A program made the translations under genes and the position numbers. Below are positions 5,698 through 6,661 of a DNA stretch of 6,661 nt, piece by piece; positions within the stretch are counted from its first letter, which is position 1; the number at the start of each line of letters is the position of its first letter. The notes beneath the pieces are model-generated. The model was not told the DNA's origin and did no database searches. It saw nothing but the letters and a program-made list of their open reading frames with translations. This DNA is from Bacteroidota bacterium (GTDB lineage Bacteria; Bacteroidota; Bacteroidia; Bacteroidales; UBA10428), in the NCBI GenBank assembly GCA_024640925.1, contig JAHEEB010000157.1:1-6661 (forward strand). Reading direction: 5' to 3'.

Positions 5698-6216
5698 TTA
5701 TTCAGATGTTCTATTCTCAATAAGGTATCCTAAATCTAAGACGTGGAAATCATTAAAAACTAAAGTATCAACTCTATTTAATTTGTTCCTTTTATATAAT
5801 TGAAGTAAAAAATTTATTAAAACTAACTCTTCTTTATCATATCGTTTAAAATGATATTTTTTCCCATTTTTATTTACTATGATCAAATCATAACTTACCA
5901 TATCATCAGCTATTATTCTATTAATTGTAGAGTCTTCAGAATTAAAACTTATTTCATCAAGTAATGAACAAAACTCTTTATACTGAACTTCAGAAATACT
6001 GCCAGTGTAAAAACCGCCTAATGTATCATGATTTATTTCAATTAGCAATTTAATGTTCTTTTGACTATTTAATTCGAGAACTAATCCAGGTTGACTCCAT
6101 TCACCTGTAGAGCCTAGGGTTAATTTGTTGAAATTATTAACATTAAAATTTGTTTTATCTATATATCTACAAGAAGTTAAAACGAACAAAAATACAATTA
6201 TATATCCTTTTTTCAT
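5698..6216 (-). CDS. Small predicted lipoprotein of unknown function
   Basis: The product has 172 residues. It starts MKKGYIIVFLFVLTSC, a short type II signal peptide with lipobox LTSC (residues 13-16), so Cys16 is the likely lipidated residue. CRYID follows, with no clear Bacteroidota surface-export signal, so the final side of the membrane is uncertain. The mature part is hydrophilic and appears mixed alpha/beta: LVLELNSQKNIKLLIEINHD, FYTGSISEVQYKEFCSLLDE, then YDLIIVNKNGKKYHFKRYDK and VLINFLLQLYK. This layout faintly recalls the DUF6438 lipoprotein group, which I could not confirm. The coding sequence is very A+T-rich. The gene stands alone between two direct copies of a palindromic repeat, with the repeat core 45 bases upstream of its ATG. 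No clear promoter is seen. The ATG at 6216 is supported because the signal peptide starts right there. Confidence 0.8.
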   Translation of the reverse strand: MKKGYIIVFLFVLTSCRYIDKTNFNVNNFNKLTLGSTGEWSQPGLVLELNSQKNIKLLIEINHDTLGGFYTGSISEVQYKEFCSLLDEISFNSEDSTINRIIADDMVSYDLIIVNKNGKKYHFKRYDKEELVLINFLLQLYKRNKLNRVDTLVFNDFHVLDLGYLIENRTSE

Positions 6217-6316
6217 TTTATGAAATTTTTTGCTTTTGTTTATTGAATTCAGCCCCCGAGGTACATCGAGAGAGCTCAGCGAAGCTAAACCCCGAGTTGC
6301 GGAGGGCTTTTATAAA
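6217..6316. other. Intergenic gap between toxin and lipoprotein genes
   Basis: The gap is mostly repeat copy 2. On the minus strand the 44 bases before the lipoprotein ATG are A-rich with no TAnnTTTG element and no Shine-Dalgarno sequence. AGCCC (6251-6255) and GGGCT (6304-6308) close the copy 2 region as an imperfect stem. On the plus strand this stem is followed by TTTTAT, a weak terminator look. On the minus strand no T-run follows, so termination of toxin transcripts here is doubtful. Confidence 0.4.
6261..6306 (+). repeat. Dispersed palindromic repeat, copy 2
   Basis: This is the second copy of the element at 5512-5557, in the same orientation, with starts 749 bases apart. It begins GTACATCGAGAGAGCTCAGC and ends in CCCCGAGTTGCGGAGGG. 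Here the core reads AGCGAAGCT, which can fold as a tight AGC-GAA-GCT hairpin. Unlike copy 1, no inverted partner lies beside it. It fills most of the gap between the toxin and lipoprotein genes. Confidence 0.8.
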
Positions 6317-6631
6317 TTAAATATTTTTTCGTTTTTGCGGATGCGTGTGGACATGAATAATATTTAAAATTCTGATTTCTTTATTCGAGACCTTGTAAAT
6401 GATTAAATAGTCCCATTTACAAGCTGAATGGTATTCCTCTGGCAAATCTTCCAGATAACGCTCTTTTGCATATCCTGAGAAGTCTTTAAGGCTCTTACAT
6501 TTTTCTATGATCCCTTTTCTGACATGTTCGGCTATTGATGGTGAGGCATGATCCTTTAGGTAGACTATTATATCACATAAAGAAGCTTTAGCTTTTAATG
6601 AAAAAATAACTCTTTCCTTCTTCATTACCAT
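6317..6631 (-). CDS. RelE/ParE-family toxin of a type II toxin-antitoxin module
   Basis: The 104-residue product matches the ParE pattern. It has a first strand (VIFSLKAKASLCDIIVYLKD, 8-27), helix AEHVRKGIIEKCKSLKDF (34-51), SGYAKERYLEDLPEEYHS (52-69), a core WDYLIIYKV (73-81) and a last strand IRILNIIHVHTHPQKRK (86-102). ParE toxins act on DNA gyrase, whereas RelE relatives cut mRNA at the ribosome. The sequence looks more ParE-like, but the target cannot be read from it. All expected segments are present and the gene appears intact. The ATG at 6631 gives 104 residues. A second in-frame ATG at 6625 overlaps the upstream gene's stop as TAATG and is an equally good or better start (102 residues). 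That overlap shows translational coupling with the upstream gene, the usual antitoxin-first order. Confidence 0.87.
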   Translation of the reverse strand: MVMKKERVIFSLKAKASLCDIIVYLKDHASPSIAEHVRKGIIEKCKSLKDFSGYAKERYLEDLPEEYHSACKWDYLIIYKVSNKEIRILNIIHVHTHPQKRKNI

Positions 6632-6661
6632 GTTTCTGATTCTTTTTCCAATTCATCAAGG
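6625..6661 (-). CDS. C-terminal end of probable antitoxin, cut by window edge
   Basis: On the minus strand the frame entering from the right edge reads LDELEKESETW and then TAA at 6627-6625. It overlaps the toxin start. Only 11 codons are visible, so the family cannot be named. The acidic tail and the overlap with a RelE/ParE toxin make a cognate antitoxin the likely identity. Confidence 0.5.
   Translation of the reverse strand, partial: LDELEKESETW

Noticed and set aside
5588..5700. Bona fide integron attC site after the lipoprotein gene
   Set aside because: Minus-strand CCCTAAC near the gene end is one base off the RYYYAAC box, and I found no matching GTTRRRY partner at a suitable distance. 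Kept only as a hypothesis within the palindrome finding.
5512..6306. CRISPR array
   Set aside because: Only two direct repeat copies, separated by a gene, with no regular short spacers and no cas genes.

Overview
The window most likely comes from a member of the Bacteroidota. It is A+T-rich, the start codons have A/T-rich leaders without Shine-Dalgarno sequences, one TAnnTTTG-type -7 element is visible, and every protein resembles Bacteroidota families. The exact genus cannot be read from the sequence. All genes lie on the minus strand, so transcription runs from right to left.

Region 1 (1-4195) is the first part of a contractile injection system operon of the extracellular type (eCIS; Pvc/Afp/AlgoCIS-like, also called T6SS subtype iv). 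In transcription order it encodes a DUF4255/Pvc16-family cap protein (3563-4195), a 415-residue protein of unknown function (2311-3558), the contractile sheath (869-2308), a tube protein (352-810) and a second, divergent tube protein cut by the window edge (1-349). Gaps of 4, 2 and 2 bases at three junctions, and 58 bases between sheath and first tube gene, indicate one operon. The baseplate, spike, fibre, ATPase and payload genes would lie to the left of base 1. There are no capsid, portal or terminase genes in view. The cap-sheath-tube-tube set fits an eCIS better than a prophage.

Region 2 (4196-5104) is a candidate control region. A 220-residue PAS-like/LuxR-type regulator (4286-4948) reads in the same direction and ends at a hairpin terminator (4250-4282). 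Only 54 bases separate that terminator from the first operon gene, and they hold a tandem 9-bp repeat with 10-bp spacing (4225-4243). The regulator has its own leader, with a candidate promoter (5097-5104) and a perfect 11-bp inverted repeat (5058-5086). I infer, but the sequence does not prove, that the regulator controls itself and the injection operon.

Region 3 (about 5105-6661) is accessory in character. It contains an A+T-rich stretch with no gene, then a G+C-richer palindromic repeat of about 45 bp in two direct copies (5512-5557 and 6261-6306) plus an inverted partial copy (5601-5620). The two direct copies bracket one small lipoprotein gene (5698-6216). To the right is a RelE/ParE-family toxin gene (6317-6631) and the last codons of its likely antitoxin partner (6625-6661).
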